Part shown: piece by piece, positions 9,394 to 17,801 of the stretch
Position numbering within the stretch: the first letter of the stretch is position 1
Layout: each line of letters opens with the position of its first letter
From: Kribbella sp. NBC_00382
GTDB lineage: Bacteria > Actinomycetota > Actinomycetes > Propionibacteriales > Kribbellaceae
Length of the DNA: 64,000 nucleotides
Assembly (NCBI RefSeq): GCF_036067295.1
Contig: NZ_CP107954.1
Span: forward strand, 1,178,001-1,242,000
Direction of reading: 5' to 3'
The notes under the pieces: generated by a model
The model's database searches: none
What the model saw: only the letters and a program-made list of their open reading frames with translations
Told to the model about the DNA's origin: nothing
Position numbers and translations under genes: made by a program

Positions 9394-9438
9394 CGGAGTG
9401 GCAACTCCGAATATAGGGAGTAGCGACTCCGGTTACAA
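9394..9438 (-). promoter_or_regulatory. SnoaL promoter with two TetR-type operators
   Basis: The minus-strand promoter is TTGTAA (9438-9433), a 17-bp spacer and TATATT (9415-9410). Two palindromes with the shared core GGAGT-NGCR-ACTCC lie at 9395-9408 and 9417-9430, centred 22 bp apart, about two helical turns. One fills the -35/-10 spacer and the other sits just downstream of the -10. This is the expected arrangement for repression by two TetR dimers. The same region must also serve the divergent tetR gene, where TTAAAC at 9389 and ATATAG at 9411 are weak candidates. Confidence 0.75.
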
Positions 9439-9497
9439 CCCCAGGACGTTTCGGAGCGTCTCCTAGGCTGTCGCCCAGACCCACAGCGAGGAGCACG

Positions 9498-10061
9498 ATG
9501 AGGCCATTGCGCGCGGATGCCCGGGACAACCGGGAGCGGATCCTGATCGCCGCCGAGGACGTCTTCGGCCGGTCGCCGAACGCCTCGACCGACGAGGTCG
9601 CCAAGCTCGCCGACGTGGGGATCGCCACAGTCTTCCGGCACTTCCCGACCAAGGTCGAACTACTGGAAGCGGTACTGACGCAACGGCTGGAGCGGCTGCG
9701 CGACCGCGCCCTCGAACTCGCCGGCGAAGACGACGCGGGCGCCGCGTTCTTCGGCTTCTTCAGCCAGGTGGTCGCCGAATCGGCATCGAAGCTGGCCATC
9801 TCGGAGGCACTCAGCGCTGCGGGGACCGTCGCCGGCGACGAGGCGAAGCAAGCCGGCCGAGGGATGCGCGACGCCTTCGGGACGCTGCTCGATCGGGCTC
9901 AGCAGGCAGGCGCCGTACGCCGAGATGCCGCCTTCCCCGAGGTCTACGCCCTACTGGTCGGCGCCTCCCGTGGTGCGACCGCGACCGGCCTCGAACCAGC
10001 AGCCCGCGACCGCATGCTCGACCTCCTGTACGACGGCCTGCGGGCCGGTGCCAAGCGGTGA
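9498..10061 (+). CDS. TetR-family transcriptional repressor
   Basis: This 187-residue regulator has the N-terminal helix-turn-helix STDEVAKLADVGIATVFRHF (about residues 30-49) and a variable C-terminal ligand domain. The ATG at 9498 has GGAG 4 nt upstream. It probably represses the divergent SnoaL gene and itself through the two operators in the 129-bp gap. Its stop codon overlaps the GTG of the next gene as GTGA, so the membrane-anchored GH18-like protein is probably in the same regulon. The inducer is unknown. Confidence 0.9.
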   Translation: MRPLRADARDNRERILIAAEDVFGRSPNASTDEVAKLADVGIATVFRHFPTKVELLEAVLTQRLERLRDRALELAGEDDAGAAFFGFFSQVVAESASKLAISEALSAAGTVAGDEAKQAGRGMRDAFGTLLDRAQQAGAVRRDAAFPEVYALLVGASRGATATGLEPAARDRMLDLLYDGLRAGAKR

Positions 10062-11083
10062 AGCGTTGGCGATCGTGGACCCGCCGCCGTCGCGTACTCA
10101 TCAGCCTCGCGCTGGCGTTCGTACTGCTCATCCCCTTGCCACTAAGCGCATTGGCGATCTCCCTGCGGATCGCCTACACCGGCGACGCCACGGCCCAGAC
10201 GCGCGGCCGCGATGCCATCTGGCTCGGGCACGCCTGGGTCGACGGCCGCAAGACCGCCGCTGACATCACCGCCCTCGCGCAACAACTACAGGGCACCGGA
10301 ATCCGCGACCTCTACGTCCACACCGGCCCCCTCGAACACGACGGATCGTTGCCATTGGCAAAGGTTTCTCCCAGGGCCCGGTGGTTCACCGACGCGATCC
10401 ACCAGGCGATGCCGAAGCTCCGCGTCCAGGCCTGGCTCGGCGACGTCCTGCAGCCGGAGAAGAACCCCGGAATGGACCTCGACGACGCCGCCGTCCGCAC
10501 CCGCGTGACCGAGACCTCCGAGCAGGTTCTCGCCCAGGGCTTCGATGGCATCCACTTCGACATGGAGCCCGTCCGCTCTGGCTCGCAAGGCTTCCTGAAG
10601 CTGCTCGACCAGGTGCACGCGATGACGTCGGCCCGCAAGGTACCGCTCTCGGTCGCCGCCGCGCAGCTCAACCCGGCGCCCGGGCTCAACGGCGTACTGG
10701 TCGGCGTCAGCGGCCAGAGCAAGTGGTGGACGAAGAAGTACTTCGGCGCCGTCGCGAGCCGGGTCGAGCAGATCGCGGTGATGTCCTACGACACCTGGAC
10801 CCCGCTGGAATCCCTGTACGGCGGTTACGTCGCCCGGCAGACCGAGATGGCCCTGGAGGTCACCCCGGCCCACGTCGACCTGCTGATGGGCCTGCCTTTC
10901 TACTGGGAGGACAACTTCTCCCACCGAGGCTCCGCGGAGACGGTCCAAGCCGCCATCCGCGGCGCCCAACTAGGCCTCGGCTCTACCCACAAAGAGAACT
11001 TCGGCCTGGCCCTGTACGTCGACTTCGCCGCCACCCCCGACCACTGGGCCACCTACCGCGACATGTGGTGCGGCACGGACTAG
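10058..11083 (+). CDS. Membrane-anchored or secreted GH18-like TIM-barrel protein
   Basis: This 341-residue protein has a basic N-terminus and one hydrophobic helix (about 13-35, signal anchor or signal peptide). The barrel-type domain contains DGIHFDME at 163-170. This resembles the GH18 chitinase active-site strand DGxDxDxE, with the last Asp (D168) and the acid Glu (E170) kept but the second Asp replaced by His (H166). Later strands VMSYDTW and LLMGLPFYW also fit GH18-like folds. A glycan-hydrolysing or glycan-binding role outside the membrane is inferred. It is translationally coupled to the upstream tetR gene. The gene ends sharing the tetranucleotide CTAG with the converging ABC-F gene. 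Confidence 0.65.
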   Translation: MKRWRSWTRRRRVLISLALAFVLLIPLPLSALAISLRIAYTGDATAQTRGRDAIWLGHAWVDGRKTAADITALAQQLQGTGIRDLYVHTGPLEHDGSLPLAKVSPRARWFTDAIHQAMPKLRVQAWLGDVLQPEKNPGMDLDDAAVRTRVTETSEQVLAQGFDGIHFDMEPVRSGSQGFLKLLDQVHAMTSARKVPLSVAAAQLNPAPGLNGVLVGVSGQSKWWTKKYFGAVASRVEQIAVMSYDTWTPLESLYGGYVARQTEMALEVTPAHVDLLMGLPFYWEDNFSHRGSAETVQAAIRGAQLGLGSTHKENFGLALYVDFAATPDHWATYRDMWCGTD

Positions 11084-12762
11084 CGAGCCCGTTGGACCCG
11101 CGCCTCGTCCCACACCGGTTCGGGCGCCTCGTACACGTTGCCGTCGCTGCCGAAGACCAGGTAGCGGTCGAAGCCGCGGGAGAACCAGCGGTCGTGGGTG
11201 ACCGCCAGAACCGTTCCGTCGAAGGAATCCAGGCCCTCTTCGAGCGCTTCCGCGGACTCGACGTCGAGGTTGTCGGTCGGCTCGTCGAGCAGCAGCAAGG
11301 TCGCGCCGGACAGCTCCAGCAAGAGGATCTGGAACCGCGCCTGCTGACCACCCGACAACGAGTCGAAGCTCTGCTCGGCCGCGTGCGCCAGCTCGTACCG
11401 ATCCAGCTTCCGCGAGGCGAGCTCCCGGCCCATCCCGTCACGGTGCTCGTCACCGCGATGCAGGATCTCCAGCAGCGTCCGGCCGGCCAGCTCGGGGTGT
11501 TCGTGCGTCTGCGCGAACCAGCCCGGCCGCACGCGCGCGCCCAGCTTGGCGCTGCCGGTGTGCGCGACCGACGGGATGATCATCTCGCCGACCGGCTGGT
11601 GCTCGATGTCGGGATCGGAGCCGCCGTTCGCGAGCAGCCGCAGGAAGTGTGACTTGCCCGAGCCGTTCGAGCCGAGGACGGCCACGCGTTCGCCGTACCA
11701 GACCTCGAGATCGAACGGCTTCATCAGCCCGGTCAGCTCCAGGCCCTCGCAGACGACGGCCCGCTTGCCGGTACGTCCGCCAGTGAGCCGCATGCTGACC
11801 TTCTGCTCGCGCGGGATCGCCTGCGGCGGGCCCGCCTCCTCGAACTTGGCCAGCCGGGTCTGCGCCGCCTTGTAGCGCGACGCGAGCCCGTCGTTGTAGG
11901 CCGCCTTCGTCTTGTACATCAGCACGAGTGCCTTGAGTTTGGCGTGCTCCTCGTCCCAGCGGCGGCGCAGCTCCTCCAGCCGCTCGAACCGGTGCTTGCG
12001 CGCCTCGTGGTACGTCTGGAAGCCACCGCCGTGTGTCCAGATACTGTTGCCTGCGGCACCCAATTCGACGGTGACGATCCGGGTCGCGGTGTTGGCCAGC
12101 AGCTCGCGGTCGTGGCTGATGTAGAGCACGGTCTTCTGAGTCGCCTTGAGCTGCTCCTCGAGCCAGCGCTTGGCCGGTACGTCGAGGTAGTTGTCCGGCT
12201 CGTCGAGCATCAGCACCTCGTCCGGCCCGCGCAGCAGCGCCTCGAGCACCAGCCGCTTCTGCTCGCCACCGGACAGCGTCTTCACCTCACGCCAGCGGCA
12301 GCTGTCGAACGGGATGCCGAGCGCGCTCATCGTGCAGACGTCCCAGAGCACCTCGGCGTCGTACCCGCCGACCTCGCCCCAGTCGGAGACCGCCTGGGCG
12401 TAGCGCAGCTGGGTCTTCTCGTCGTCGGCCTCCATCATCGCCAGCTCGGCCTGGTCGAGCTTGGCGGCGGCCGTCCGGATCCGCTCCGGCGCGACGCCGA
12501 GCAGCAGGTCGCGGACGGTCGTCTCGTCGCGTACCGAGCCGACGAACTGCCGCATCACGCCCAACCCACCGGACCGCGCGACGCTACCGCTGTGCGCCTT
12601 CAGGTCGCCCGCGATGATCTTGGTCAGCGTCGTCTTGCCCGACCCGTTGGCCCCGACCAGGGCGACCTTGGCCCCGTCCCCGACCCGGAACGTGATGTCG
12701 TCCAGCAACACCCGCCCGTCCGGCAACTCGAACCCGATCCCCGCAACCTCGACGTGACCCAT
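11080..12762 (-). CDS. ABC-F family ATPase
   Basis: This 560-residue soluble protein has two tandem ABC nucleotide-binding domains and no membrane segments. Domain 1 has GANGSGKTT (37-45), LSGGEQKRL and LMLDEPDNYLD. Domain 2 has GSNGSGKS, LSGGQQAR and LLLLDEPTDNLD. ABC-F proteins bind the ribosomal E site and rescue stalled or antibiotic-blocked ribosomes, or tune translation. The subclass cannot be fixed by eye, so housekeeping and resistance roles both remain open. The open frame continues about 350 nt upstream, but the ABC domain begins at ATG 12762 (MGHVEVAGIGF). It is monocistronic, convergent with the GH18-like gene. Confidence 0.88.
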   Translation of the reverse strand: MGHVEVAGIGFELPDGRVLLDDITFRVGDGAKVALVGANGSGKTTLTKIIAGDLKAHSGSVARSGGLGVMRQFVGSVRDETTVRDLLLGVAPERIRTAAAKLDQAELAMMEADDEKTQLRYAQAVSDWGEVGGYDAEVLWDVCTMSALGIPFDSCRWREVKTLSGGEQKRLVLEALLRGPDEVLMLDEPDNYLDVPAKRWLEEQLKATQKTVLYISHDRELLANTATRIVTVELGAAGNSIWTHGGGFQTYHEARKHRFERLEELRRRWDEEHAKLKALVLMYKTKAAYNDGLASRYKAAQTRLAKFEEAGPPQAIPREQKVSMRLTGGRTGKRAVVCEGLELTGLMKPFDLEVWYGERVAVLGSNGSGKSHFLRLLANGGSDPDIEHQPVGEMIIPSVAHTGSAKLGARVRPGWFAQTHEHPELAGRTLLEILHRGDEHRDGMGRELASRKLDRYELAHAAEQSFDSLSGGQQARFQILLLELSGATLLLLDEPTDNLDVESAEALEEGLDSFDGTVLAVTHDRWFSRGFDRYLVFGSDGNVYEAPEPVWDEARVQRAR

Positions 12763-12834
12763 ACCCCCAGTCTGACGGCCCGCCCCAGCCGCCCGCGACC
12801 GGTTATCGTCTTCCCTGACCGAACAGGGAGAGCG

Positions 12835-13257
12835 ATGAACGACAACCCGGCCGGCCACGAGGCCTTCCAGGCCGAGATGCGCCGGCTGCTGGCCGATCTC
12901 AAGGGCGCCGCCCCCGAGGTGATCGAGGCGGAGACCAGGCGGCTGCAGGCGATGGCCGAGCAGATCCAGGACGTCCGCGGCCGCGAGCGTGCCCGCTTCC
13001 GTGCCGGTTCCCTGCCCCGCCTGCTGGCCGGGCCGCCACCGGCAGCCAGCGAGCAGTTCCGTCAGGCACAGATCCTCTTCGCGCGGGCGATCGACGGCGA
13101 CGGACCGGCCCATGCCCGGATCCCGCGACTCGAGCAGGCGATCGACCAGATCGGTGAGCTCGCCGCCCAGGCACCGGCCCGCGAGGCCGGCGCGATCCGC
13201 CGGCTCACCAGCCCGCTGATCCGGTTGATCGACCAGCTGGAGAGTTCCGCCGGATGA
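12835..13257 (+). CDS. Small helical protein coupled to a HExxH protein
   Basis: This 140-residue protein is rich in Ala, Arg, Glu and Gln, with long predicted helices (EAFQAEMRRLLADLKG, AETRRLQAMAEQIQDVRGRE) and a heptad-like pattern. It has no signal peptide, cysteine or recognised domain. The ATG at 12835 follows GGAG with 4-nt spacing. The stop overlaps the next start (ATGA), so the two products are made together, and a chaperone, immunity or partner role for this protein is plausible. I do not recognise the family. Confidence 0.7.
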   Translation: MNDNPAGHEAFQAEMRRLLADLKGAAPEVIEAETRRLQAMAEQIQDVRGRERARFRAGSLPRLLAGPPPAASEQFRQAQILFARAIDGDGPAHARIPRLEQAIDQIGELAAQAPAREAGAIRRLTSPLIRLIDQLESSAG

Positions 13258-14261
13258 GCGCCGGACGGCTGATTCCCCGTGACAGCCCCGAGCACGCCTG
13301 GGTGAGCAGCATCGTCCGATCGGTGGAGAAGCTGACCGGGCGGCCGTCGCGCTGGAACGGCGACCTGTACGAAGAAACGCGACCGGAGGCGGCCGGCAGT
13401 GCCCTGGACGGCGGCGGGATGACCATCAACCCCACCAAGGTGCTTGCCCCGGCCGGCAAGGCCTACGGCGCAGGCCGGCAGCTCGACGAGGACGAGCTGG
13501 CCGAGGCACGAGACGCGGTGCTCACCGTGGTCCACGAAGCCAAGCACCTGAGCAATCCGCTCGGGGACGAGAACGCTCCCGGTGCCACCCCGGTCCACTC
13601 CGCCGACACCGTGGCGCTGGACGAAGGACTGACGGAGAACTGGGCGCACGAGAACGTCGACGACGTGATCCAGGACATCGGCATGGATCAGTACCAGCCG
13701 GAGCTTCTGAACACCGAGTCGATCGACTCGTACCCGGCCTACACGTCCGCGACCGACGAGCTGGTCCGCGGCACAGCGGACGTCACCGGCCTGTCCCAGA
13801 GCCAAGTGGTCGATGTACTGGAGCAGGCCGACCGGACCCAGCGCTGGGCGGCCCTGGCCGATCTGGTGATCGACGAGCGGCTGGCCGACGTGCTGCCGGA
13901 AGAGGACCGCGAGGCCGTCAGAACCCAACTGGTGCAGACGATGCGGCCACATCTCGGTGACGTGGTCGCGACTGAGGAGAGCGAGGTTCTCACCGATCTG
14001 GAGAAACGCATCGGCGGGCACCGGAACGCCGAGGACGCCGTGACGGGCTTGAGCACGACTACTGCTGGGCTTGAGGAGCAGTACCGGAACGCGGGCGCCC
14101 AGCCTCAGCAGTCCGCCGAGGTGGATCATCTGCGGAAGTTCTTGGGTGGAGCGCCGCCGCAGGCCGGCAGTTATCGGGGTGCTCAAGGCGATGGCGCAGT
14201 ACCGGACAACGTGCGGGCATTGCGCGGGCGGCCTGAGCAGGGGCAGTCACCAGCCCGTTAG
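13254..14261 (+). CDS. Putative zinc metallopeptidase-like protein (HExxH)
   Basis: This 335-residue protein of unknown family contains HEAKH at 94-98 inside a hydrophobic-start helix (AVLTVVHEAKHLS). About 25 residues later comes DEGLTENW (E124, E128). That spacing fits the gluzincin pattern HExxH...E, in which a downstream Glu is the third zinc ligand. No signal peptide or membrane helix is visible. The C-terminal 90 residues are polar and Gln/Gly-rich. It is translationally coupled to the helical 140-residue protein. The protease call is motif-based only. The last 15 bp overlap the converging gene. Confidence 0.55.
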   Translation: MSAGRLIPRDSPEHAWVSSIVRSVEKLTGRPSRWNGDLYEETRPEAAGSALDGGGMTINPTKVLAPAGKAYGAGRQLDEDELAEARDAVLTVVHEAKHLSNPLGDENAPGATPVHSADTVALDEGLTENWAHENVDDVIQDIGMDQYQPELLNTESIDSYPAYTSATDELVRGTADVTGLSQSQVVDVLEQADRTQRWAALADLVIDERLADVLPEEDREAVRTQLVQTMRPHLGDVVATEESEVLTDLEKRIGGHRNAEDAVTGLSTTTAGLEEQYRNAGAQPQQSAEVDHLRKFLGGAPPQAGSYRGAQGDGAVPDNVRALRGRPEQGQSPAR

Positions 14262-15008
14262 GTGGTCCAGGTAGATGCCGCCGGACGGGCGGACCGTGCC
14301 TGTCATGAAGAGTTTGAGCGGGGCCGCGAAGAGGCCGTAGCTGCGGGTGCCGGTGAAGAAGCCGGCCGAGGAGCAGCCGTCGTAGCCGACCCAGACCTCG
14401 CGGATACCGGTCGTGGTGTCGAAGCGCAGCACGATCGCTTCCTTCGGGCGGGCCGTCTCGGGCGTGCACTTGAAGACGGGCAGGCTCGGGTTGCGTTCCG
14501 GCAGGACCTTGATCGCGTCGACCACCTGCTGCGCGGTGGCCGCGCCGAAGTGGGCCGAGCCCAGCAGCATCTGAGCGCCGACGAGGCGGTAGCGGCAGGC
14601 CTGGAGCCCTAGAACCACGGTGGTGTCGAGGTCCAGCCCGGTCCCGGACGGCACTGCCTCGTGCGTGGGGGCCGCGAGGATCGCATGCTGTTCAGGACAA
14701 GCAGCAGCAGTCCCCTCGGTCGGAGCTTCCGGTGCGGCGGCCTTCGAGCCGCTGTCGGCCGCAGAACCAGCGCTGTCGGCGCTGGTAGAGACCGGTGACG
14801 GACCTCCGACGATCCCCCACACTCCCCCGATCGCCACGACGACCACTACCGCCGCGGCGGCCATCGTGAGCCGTTGCCGTCGCTGGTGGACCCGCCTGCG
14901 GGCCTCTTTCGCAAAGCCGGCGCTACGCAGGCCTTGCACGGTGTGGGCCTTGCTCTGGAAGGCGTCCGCGAGCTGCGGGCCGAGTTCGTGCTCATCCGGC
15001 TCAGGCAT
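14247..15008 (-). CDS. Single-pass membrane protein paired with SigE-family sigma factor (second copy)
   Basis: This 253-residue protein has a cytosolic N-terminus (about 48 residues, HELGPQLADAF and a basic RRVHQRRQRL), one transmembrane helix (about 49-68), a Ser/Ala-rich linker and a compact extracytoplasmic domain with paired cysteines. Its start overlaps the sigma gene stop by 8 nt, so it is translationally coupled to it. The plan mirrors the pair at 853-2399. An anti-sigma-like or signal-sensing role is an inference, since no known anti-sigma motif is seen. Confidence 0.7.
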   Translation of the reverse strand: MPEPDEHELGPQLADAFQSKAHTVQGLRSAGFAKEARRRVHQRRQRLTMAAAAVVVVVAIGGVWGIVGGPSPVSTSADSAGSAADSGSKAAAPEAPTEGTAAACPEQHAILAAPTHEAVPSGTGLDLDTTVVLGLQACRYRLVGAQMLLGSAHFGAATAQQVVDAIKVLPERNPSLPVFKCTPETARPKEAIVLRFDTTTGIREVWVGYDGCSSAGFFTGTRSYGLFAAPLKLFMTGTVRPSGGIYLDHLTGW

Positions 15009-15534
15009 CCTCGGCTCCTTCCTTGCTCAGTGTGTCCTTCAGTACCGCTAGTGCTCGGTGGACGTGCGACCTGGCCGTGGCTTCCGCGCAGTGCAGTAGG
15101 TCCGCGATTTCGGCGTACGAGAGCTCCTCGTAGAAGCGGAGTACCACCGCGGCGCGCTGCTTGTCGGGCAAGGTCGAGCACAGCGCCCAGACGGCCTCTG
15201 CCTCGGCTCTGGAGCCTGCACCGTCAGGAGCGGCCGCAGCGGTCCTGGTGGGCTCCTCGACGGGGGCCTCCCGGCGGCGGAAGCGGCGCCACCAGGAGAT
15301 GTGCGCGTTGACCACCATCCGCTTCACGTAGGCCTCGGGGTCGTCCGCCCGACTGACCCGGGCCCAGCGCGCACACGCCGTCGTCAGGGCGTCCTGAACC
15401 GCGTCCTCGGCCAGTGTCTTGTCACCGGTCAGGACGTACGCGAACCGCAGCAGCGCGTCCGCCTTCTCGGTCACCCAAAGTTCGAAGTCGATCGCACTGG
15501 ATGGTGCCTCTGCTGTCGCCAAGGCTGCCTCCAT
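15001..15534 (-). CDS. SigE-family ECF RNA polymerase sigma factor (second copy)
   Basis: This 177-residue protein has region 2 (LLRFAYVLTGDKTLAEDAVQ) and region 4 (LSYAEIADLLHCAEATARSH) of SigE-family ECF sigmas, joined by a Pro/Ala/Arg-rich linker. It begins 4 bp after the methyltransferase stop, so it may be read from the alpha-operon tail unless a promoter lies inside the methyltransferase gene. It is followed at once by its membrane partner. It is clearly related in layout, but not identical, to the sigma at 1890-2399. Confidence 0.9.
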   Translation of the reverse strand: MEAALATAEAPSSAIDFELWVTEKADALLRFAYVLTGDKTLAEDAVQDALTTACARWARVSRADDPEAYVKRMVVNAHISWWRRFRRREAPVEEPTRTAAAAPDGAGSRAEAEAVWALCSTLPDKQRAAVVLRFYEELSYAEIADLLHCAEATARSHVHRALAVLKDTLSKEGAEDA

Positions 15535-15538
15535 ACCC

Positions 15539-16159
15539 TCAGGACGGCGCTGGATCCTCGTTCGTTGCAGTCACCCGCAGCACTCTGAAGCTCTTCGCGC
15601 TGGCGATCCGCTCGCAGGGGTAGCCCTGCTCGGTCAGCCAGCGCTGCAGCGAGTCCGCACCGAGGTTCTTGCCGACGACGAACCATCCCACGCCACCGGG
15701 GGCAAGGCGGGCCAGCCAGTGCAGCAGCATCTTGTGCAGCTCGGGCTTGCCGATGTGGATCGCCGGGTTGGACCAGATCTGGTCGAACCGCACGTCCTCC
15801 GGTACGTCCTCCACCAGTGCCGGGTGGACCCGGTTGCTGACTCCAGCGGCCTTGGCGTTCTCGGCAGTGAGCTCCAGTGCCCGGGTATTCACGTCCACTG
15901 CCCAGACCTGCGCCTTGGGGTCCTCCACCGCCAGGGCACACGCGATGGGGCCGTAGCCGGTGCCCAGGTCCAGGTAGGTGCCGCCGGTGGTCGGTACAGG
16001 CGCCTCTCGCAGCAGGATGGAGGTACCGAGGTCGAGGCGGTCACGGGAGAAGACACCGCTCGACGTGGTGAAGGTGTACTCACGTCCCCAGATGCGGGCG
16101 CTGACAGTACGGCGTACGTCGGCTGAGGTGGGCTCTGCCGTGAAAAAGTGGTCAGCCAC
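15539..16159 (-). CDS. RsmC-like class I SAM-dependent methyltransferase
   Basis: This 206-residue protein is of the small-domain RsmC (16S rRNA G1207 methyltransferase) type. SAM motif I is LDLGTGYGP (63-71) and the acidic motif II is VWAVDVN. The active-site motif, usually NPPxH or NPPIR, reads NPAIH (131-135), so the second Pro is Ala. The start is GTG at 16159, overlapping the truA stop by 8 nt, with GAGAGG upstream. Actinobacterial single-domain members are annotated as rRNA or small-molecule methyltransferases. rRNA modification fits the translational neighbourhood but is not proven. Confidence 0.8.
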   Translation of the reverse strand: MADHFFTAEPTSADVRRTVSARIWGREYTFTTSSGVFSRDRLDLGTSILLREAPVPTTGGTYLDLGTGYGPIACALAVEDPKAQVWAVDVNTRALELTAENAKAAGVSNRVHPALVEDVPEDVRFDQIWSNPAIHIGKPELHKMLLHWLARLAPGGVGWFVVGKNLGADSLQRWLTEQGYPCERIASAKSFRVLRVTATNEDPAPS

Positions 16160-16964
16160 GCGTGTGCACCTCTCCCCTGACGTTGCGAGCCTCCACGGCC
16201 CGCGCTGCCAGCTGGTCGTCTTCTGGGTACCGCACTTCCTCCAGGGTGAGCCCATGGGCGGGCAGTACGGTCACTGCCGAGTCCCGGACCCGCGCTGCCA
16301 GCACGTTGGCCGGCCAGTCCAGGTCACGGCGTCCGTCGCCCACTGGGACAACTGACCCCACCAGGGCCCGCACCATCGAGTGGCAGAAGGCATCCGCGAT
16401 CACTGTGGCCTCGACCAGGCCCGGCGCAGTACGACGCCAGCTGAACTCCTGCAGGGCACGGACGGTACTAGCCCCCTCCCGCCGCTTACAGAAGGCAGCG
16501 AAGTCGTGCTCGCCGAGGAGCCGGGCAGACGCCTCGTTCATCCGGTCCACGTCGAGCGGCTGGAGAACCCGCAGTACGTGGTTCCTGGTCAGCGGATCGC
16601 GGGCAGTGTTGTCGTCGCAGATCCGGTAGACGTACCGGCGCCACAGAGCCGAGAACCGGGCGTCGAACCCCTCAGGAGCCTCACTGCCGGCAGTCACCCA
16701 CACGTCATCAGGCAGTACGCCGTTGAGCCGGTGGATCAGGTTCCGCGCGACCAGCCCCTCGGGCAGCCAGACATGGACGACCTGGCCTCTGGCATGGACG
16801 CCGGTGTCGGTCCGGCCGGCGCATGTCACCGATGGGAGCTCCGGCTGCCTCAGCACCGTGGCCAGCGCCTGCTCAAGCACCCCTTGTACGGTCCTGAGGC
16901 CCTCCTGACGGGCCCAGCCGTGGAATTCGGTGCCGTCATACCTAAGATCGATCCGCCAACGCAC
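16152..16964 (-). CDS. truA: tRNA pseudouridine(38-40) synthase
   Basis: This enzyme isomerises uridines 38-40 in the tRNA anticodon arm to pseudouridine. At 270 residues it has family length. The catalytic Asp is D53 in [12 protein letters not shown], and the N-terminal [14 protein letters not shown] and the FAAFCKR region are typical. It starts GTG at 16964. It follows rplQ, the standard actinobacterial order, but a strong hairpin separates the two. Confidence 0.96.
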   Translation of the reverse strand: MRWRIDLRYDGTEFHGWARQEGLRTVQGVLEQALATVLRQPELPSVTCAGRTDTGVHARGQVVHVWLPEGLVARNLIHRLNGVLPDDVWVTAGSEAPEGFDARFSALWRRYVYRICDDNTARDPLTRNHVLRVLQPLDVDRMNEASARLLGEHDFAAFCKRREGASTVRALQEFSWRRTAPGLVEATVIADAFCHSMVRALVGSVVPVGDGRRDLDWPANVLAARVRDSAVTVLPAHGLTLEEVRYPEDDQLAARAVEARNVRGEVHTRG

Positions 16965-16978
16965 AGGGCAATCTAACG

Positions 16979-17021
16979 CAGCAGCGCCCCTCCACCCGAA
17001 ACGGATGAAGGGGCGCTGCTG
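16979..17021 (-). terminator. Hairpin between rplQ and truA
   Basis: A perfect 13-bp stem, CAGCAGCGCCCCT and its complement, with a 17-nt loop lies 17 nt after the rplQ stop. Only a weak T-containing tail follows on the minus strand. It is likely the terminator or attenuator ending the alpha operon, with partial read-through to truA. Confidence 0.75.
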
Positions 17022-17037
17022 ACGAACTGCTGAGGAG

Positions 17038-17742
17038 TTACTTGTCCTCGGCGGTCTCTCCGGCCTTGGTGAAGCCGGCGGCCTGAGCGGCCTCCTCGGT
17101 CTTGAACCAGACCTCGGCGACCGTCTGGTCGTACCACGGCGAGTCGGTGCCGTGGTACTTCATCGAGTCCTCGTTGCCCTTGATGTCGTAGCCCTCGGGA
17201 GCGGCGCCGCCGTCCAGCGGAGCCGCGGAGCCCTCGTACTTGCCCGCGACGACGTCCTGGACCTTCACGTCCTCGGCCGGGGTGTCCTCGACCTTGGCCT
17301 CGTCCTTGGCAGCCGCCTTCTTCGCGGTCGCCTTCTTGGCCGGAGCGGACTTCTTCGCCGCGGCCTTGGCCTTCGGCGAGTCGGCCAGCGCCTCGACCAG
17401 CTCGATCTTCACCATGGGGGCGTTGTCGCCCTTGCGGGGGCCGAGCTTGATGATCCGGGTGTAGCCGCCCGGACGGTCCGCGTAGCGCTCGCCGATCTCG
17501 GTGAACAGCACGTGCACGACGGACTTGTCGCGGATCCGCTTCATCACCTGACGACGCGAGTGCTGGTCACCGCGCTTGGCCTTGGTGATCATCGACTCGG
17601 CCAGCGGCTGCAGGCGCTTGGCCTTGGTGGCCGTGGTGGTGATCGCGCCGTGCTCGAACAGCGAGGTGGCCAGGTTGCTGAGGATCAGCTTCTGGTGCGC
17701 CGCGCTGCCGCCGAGGCGGGAGCCCTTGGTAGGGGTAGGCAT
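17038..17742 (-). CDS. rplQ: 50S ribosomal protein L17 with long C-terminal extension (bL17)
   Basis: The core L17 fold occupies residues 1-120 ([35 protein letters not shown]). Bacterial L17 normally stops near 120-130. This one has 234 residues. A lysine/alanine-rich linker with AKK repeats (about 122-150) leads to a conserved-looking tail with [16 protein letters not shown] and [20 protein letters not shown]. That tail motif recurs on several actinobacterial ribosomal proteins; its function is not known to me. It is last gene of the alpha operon. Confidence 0.95.
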   Translation of the reverse strand: MPTPTKGSRLGGSAAHQKLILSNLATSLFEHGAITTTATKAKRLQPLAESMITKAKRGDQHSRRQVMKRIRDKSVVHVLFTEIGERYADRPGGYTRIIKLGPRKGDNAPMVKIELVEALADSPKAKAAAKKSAPAKKATAKKAAAKDEAKVEDTPAEDVKVQDVVAGKYEGSAAPLDGGAAPEGYDIKGNEDSMKYHGTDSPWYDQTVAEVWFKTEEAAQAAGFTKAGETAEDK

Positions 17743-17801
17743 CTGTCTTTACTCCAGAAATCTCAGGCCCGGGTACGGGCCTTGGGATGGGCCTTGCTAG
17801 C

